Under the pieces are notes generated by a model. It was not told the DNA's origin. It ran no database searches and saw only the letters and a program-made list of their open reading frames with translations. A stretch of 64,000 bases of DNA from Membranipora membranacea (Eukaryota > Bryozoa > Gymnolaemata > Cheilostomatida > Membraniporidae): positions 25,603,387-25,667,386 of the forward strand of contig OU612069.1 in NCBI GenBank assembly GCA_914767715.1. The letters are read 5' to 3'. This document shows positions 60,719 to 64,000 of this stretch, piece after piece. How positions within the stretch are numbered: the stretch's first letter is position 1; each line of letters opens with the position of its first letter. A program made the translations under genes and the position numbers.

Positions 60719-60812
60719 TTGTCTGCAGATCATATTTTCGGTACTCAAACATCTAAGCAGAAATTTGAGGAATGCCACAGAGTCATCAGACTCAATGTCT
60801 AAATATCTATAG
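60719..60812 (-). pseudogene. Decayed copy of the neighbouring gene's last exon
   Basis: Reads YLDIESDDSVAFLKFLLRCLS after a TCTATAG acceptor-like sequence, matching the genuine exon 59732-59636 about 1 kb away (shared SDDSV and FL). The stop is lost by frameshift. Confidence 0.6.
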
Positions 60813-62177
60813 AGAAAAATACAACCCATAGTAACGGCTGATCCATATAGAGGAAGTATTTGATATTTACTAATACTATGTTGGCTTGTGAGGTGAATTT
60901 TTGAATTATCATCAGACCAGTTACAGGTCAAGGTTGGCATGACATGATAAACAATATTCAGTTTCTTCAGATCCTGATAATTGAGAAAATAAAAACTATT
61001 GACATTACATCTTATGATGAAAGGATTTCAACAGCTTGTGGAAGATCGTTGGAGCTTGAATGTGTTATGAGTTGAGAGCTCAAGATATAGCAGCGCTCAA
61101 AGTACACAAATAAAGAAATACATTTTCTTATTTGATCTTTTTGATGAAGCGTTATGTGTTTGCTTATAGCAAAGCCTGTAAGCTAAATAGGCTGTATAGG
61201 TACAAAGTATTTGAAGCCTGCAAAAAATTGCAGCGTTGTTTTTTTCAGATAAAATCAATGCAATACAATGAAAATGAGGCATAAGATAATGGCTATGTTT
61301 TGTAGCTAATCTTACTCAGAGGTTATCCCACTCCATCAGCGTATAATTGTTGTGTAGTCATAACATAGTTCAATTTTTGGTTTGCTTATGAATCGCGAAA
61401 ACTTTTTATAAAACACCTTTATAGATACTCAAAAACTAGATTTCTCACGCAAAATGTGGTTATGATTGAATGGTTACTCAGGTATCCTAGTATTAGGCTA
61501 AGCTACAAAACATGACCGTTAAAATAATGATAGATGTATGACACATTCGCGGCATGCATGAAATATCTGAAACACATTCGCAGTGTGTGAATTATCTCAA
61601 GGGCGAGTGGGTCACTTAAAATTTGCAAGCGGGCCACATTTAGCCCGCGGCCTGCAGTCTGGGCAACCCTGGTCTAAGTGCTCAGATCGCTGCAAATGTG
61701 AGAGTTTGTGGTGCTACATCATCAAACATAACTTTTTAGGCAGATTTTTTGTTGCTGCAACATTTATTTAGAAAGCGAAAAGGCTGTTTCTCAGAACAAA
61801 CGAACCAATTTGATGCAAAATAAAGCAAAAAATAGATAGACGTGGATATCACAGAAAGAGTTGTAGAATAAAATTGAGGTACAGTAAAAAGTACAATAAA
61901 CAGGGTTACCTAGGAACATTGGGGGAGGGGGGGGGGCAAATTAGGTAGCCATATTTGTGCTGTAATAAGGTTCTTAATGCTAATTTATCTGGCAGAGAGA
62001 TGATGATTGTCTTCAGATCATGATTGTCTTTTATATGGGAGCAATCAAGGCATTGTCTGCCTATGTTCATAGTCATGAATGTCGAGGATGAGAGCAGGAC
62101 AGCATCTGGTAACAAAGATGATAGTTCGATTCACTCAGATCACTCTCTATATTCGTATGTAACAGGGTGTTACTCAG

Positions 62178-63543
62178 TCAGAGTAAGGAGTAACAGGGTG
62201 GCCCAGAGTCCATGTCAGAGTCTGAGTAGGACTCTGTCGTGTCAGACTCTGCGGTGTCTGAGTGATGTGGAAAAAAAGGTCTCCGCCGGAGCAACGAATA
62301 AATTATGTTATGGTAGTTAATAGATCCCGGCGTCTTATCAAATCTACTTGCTTCCCAGTAAAAGTCATTGTAGGCCTCATTGCTAATCCAGATATGATCA
62401 ATTAGTGTCCCAGTGTTCCCTGTGTTGTTGGTGGGTAAATCCTTACGTAGCATATCTGACAGCATAAGTGATACTTTCCCCGGCAGCGGATTGTAGCTAC
62501 GGTTTTGCTTGCGCAGCAAATCTATATTGAAATCCCCCAGCAAAAGAAAAGATTTGCCTTTTAGGTATACATCATGAATGTAATTGATCACGCTTTCTCG
62601 GTGGGATTGGGGTTTACCTGGTGGGCAATATATAAAGAGAAGATTTAGCGGATATGGGCTCATTTCATTTCCCTCATCATCAAGTATATTTTTAGTAATT
62701 TCTACTAAGAATATCTCGACTTCGGTACCGCAAAACCCAGGCACCTTCAAAATCTCCTCATATTCGACACATTCATATCTGAAGTACAGAACAGTTCCTC
62801 GTTTGGTCGTTGTTACAGGGCTACTCTCGAGTATAATGGAGCTATAGCCTTCCACCTCCGGTACATCACCACATGTTTTAGCTTCTCCCACACCAAACAC
62901 ATCATAGCTAGCAGTTGCTTCCCTCAGATGCTTTCTCAGTTCTTCTTTATGACGGTTTATCCCATTGATATTCCAGTAACCAACTTTAAAATCTACAATG
63001 GACTCTAGCTGCTATCACCACAATCACAACTATTCAAGTTTGAGTAAAATTTGAAAAATCAAATAGTTCCCAGCCTACCTCTTTCCATATACAATATATA
63101 CGGGGCTCCCTACTCACAAAACTTTTGACGAAAATTGAGCAGTTTTTTAAACTGTCATCTTCAAAATAAATTCTTCAAAAAACCGATTGACACTGGACAT
63201 AATTGAACCTAAATCTTAAGAACTGAGCATTGGGTAAAAGTTTAGTAAATGAAGGTGATCTTCTCTTCAATTTTGCCTCAAAATGGGGAAATCTTCCCTC
63301 CAGGTTTCATTCAAACTAATCTGACCAAATCTTTCCTTCAACCACCCAATCTTCTATCTTCAATGAAACACGCAGTGAGCCCCATATGTGCGAGATGAAC
63401 AAGTTTACCTCGCTTTCAACCAAAACGAATTTGAGGAGTCAATGTCTGCTAAAAACTAACAGAAAGTTATCACAACCTGTTTTTTCTCAATATTACACAA
63501 ATGTTTGTCTGACTCACTCACCAGGTATTTGGTTACGTGCCAT
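62178..63543 (-). CDS. EEP-domain protein, subfamily A, the only intact copy
   Basis: Exon 1 (63543-63522) encodes MARNQIP and ends CCTG|GTGAGT. Exon 2 (62992-62178) starts after TTGTAG and continues DFKVGYWNINGINRHKEELR. The total is 278 residues with no interruption. EEP motifs: WNING (Asn), DVFGVGEAK (Glu), RGTVLYFR, LLLGDFNIDL, LIDHIWIS and GSINYHNII, where a Ser-Asp-His would be expected; His is kept but the Asp is replaced by Tyr. A Ser/Asp/Thr-rich tail (SDTAESDTTESYSDSD) follows; such acidic stretches are often phosphorylated or nuclear, but no clear sorting signal is seen. The protein is single-domain: no reverse transcriptase or other transposon domain is attached. It has an intron, so it is not a simple retrotransposon endonuclease. 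Substrate unknown. Confidence 0.75.
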
Positions 63544-64000
63544 GCTGGAATCCTTACTTCTAGGCTTGCTTCTTAGCTTCTCACCACCCTCACAGTCAGT
63601 GATACCTTATAGTAGTAAAAGACAAGCGTGATGTCTTTGTGATGTGCATCTGTCAAGTGTAAACTCAAACAGGCTGAGTCTATACAATTAAAGCCCTTTA
63701 TGGGCAGCAACCATCAACGATCTCATATCATATTACAAGCAATTACTTAGTTATGACATTTGTAGTCTATACAAATAAAGCTGTCATATGATTAATCCTT
63801 AAGTGGGGGGGGGGGGAGGGGAAGGGGTAACTGAGCGCAGCACTGTAAAGTACGCCGATAGCTTTTTTGTAAAATATGCTATCTAGTTTTTGTGTCGCAC
63901 TACATTTATGAATTTTTTTTCTTTTTATCCATTTATAAATACTCCGTTATTAACCCATGGTTTCTGTGAGAGTTGCATTAAATTCTTATCTTATCTTAAT

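Larger units (their letters stand above)
60664..63910. repeat. Duplicated unit, copy 4 (most complete)
   Basis: Contains in order: AACAAGAGAGCTAAAT start, decayed last-exon copy, 1-2 minisatellite units (61030), TTGATGAAGCG segment, hAT-like end (61671), G-run (61920), intact EEP gene, and tail with G-run (63807). Spacing of the same landmark is 11069 bp from copy 1 to 2 and 11356 bp from copy 2 to 4. Confidence 0.92.

Overview
The window is animal nuclear DNA. It is AT-rich, the genes are split by GT-AG introns of roughly 0.1 to 2 kb, SINE-, MITE- and hAT-like repeats are scattered throughout, and there are no bacterial operons. The gene set (PANK4, a probable ciliary microtubule protein, a Ras-like GTPase, and a plant-type haem peroxidase of the kind reported in cnidarians and molluscs) suggests an invertebrate, perhaps an early-branching one such as a sponge or cnidarian. 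The species cannot be fixed from sequence alone.

Layout, 0-27 kb (gene-dense). The 3' eleven exons of PANK4 run on + (713-6226). Converging on it is a minus-strand gene (10782 to 6885) for a single-pass membrane protein with a Met/Gly-rich tail. The next minus-strand gene (16686 to 11876) encodes a probable microtubule-associated ciliary protein. It is divergent from a plus-strand gene (18540-26149) for an N-myristoylatable Ras-like GTPase with a long C-terminal extension. A 19-copy, 31-bp minisatellite lies between these two divergent starts. One MITE near 10 kb has been split by a U2 snRNA-headed retroelement flanked by a 14-bp target duplication.

Layout, 26-38 kb. No gene could be supported. 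The stretch holds two pairs of long inverted repeats and three neighbouring tandem-repeat arrays.

Layout, 38-64 kb (young, rearranging duplications). A unit of about 2.8-3.2 kb recurs at 38.4, 49.8, 56.3 (partial) and 60.7 kb. Each unit carries, on minus, a two-exon gene for a stand-alone endonuclease/exonuclease/phosphatase (EEP) domain protein. Only the last copy (63543 to 62178) is open; the others carry frameshifts, and one has lost its C-terminus to a 20-bp minisatellite. A second EEP subfamily (55552 to 53363, with a broken partner at 38.0 kb) has the same intron position and phase, and a third, decayed paralogue sits inside its intron. Both subfamilies have Tyr-His where EEP enzymes have Asp-His. 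Between the units lie a plant-type peroxidase (41383-44754, 5' end not found), a 69-residue Cys-rich protein on minus (47358 to 46795), and a small minus-strand gene of unknown function (60443 to 59636) whose last exon is echoed, decayed, in two of the duplicated units.

Exon structures were assembled by hand from splice consensus and reading phase; no transcript evidence was available.
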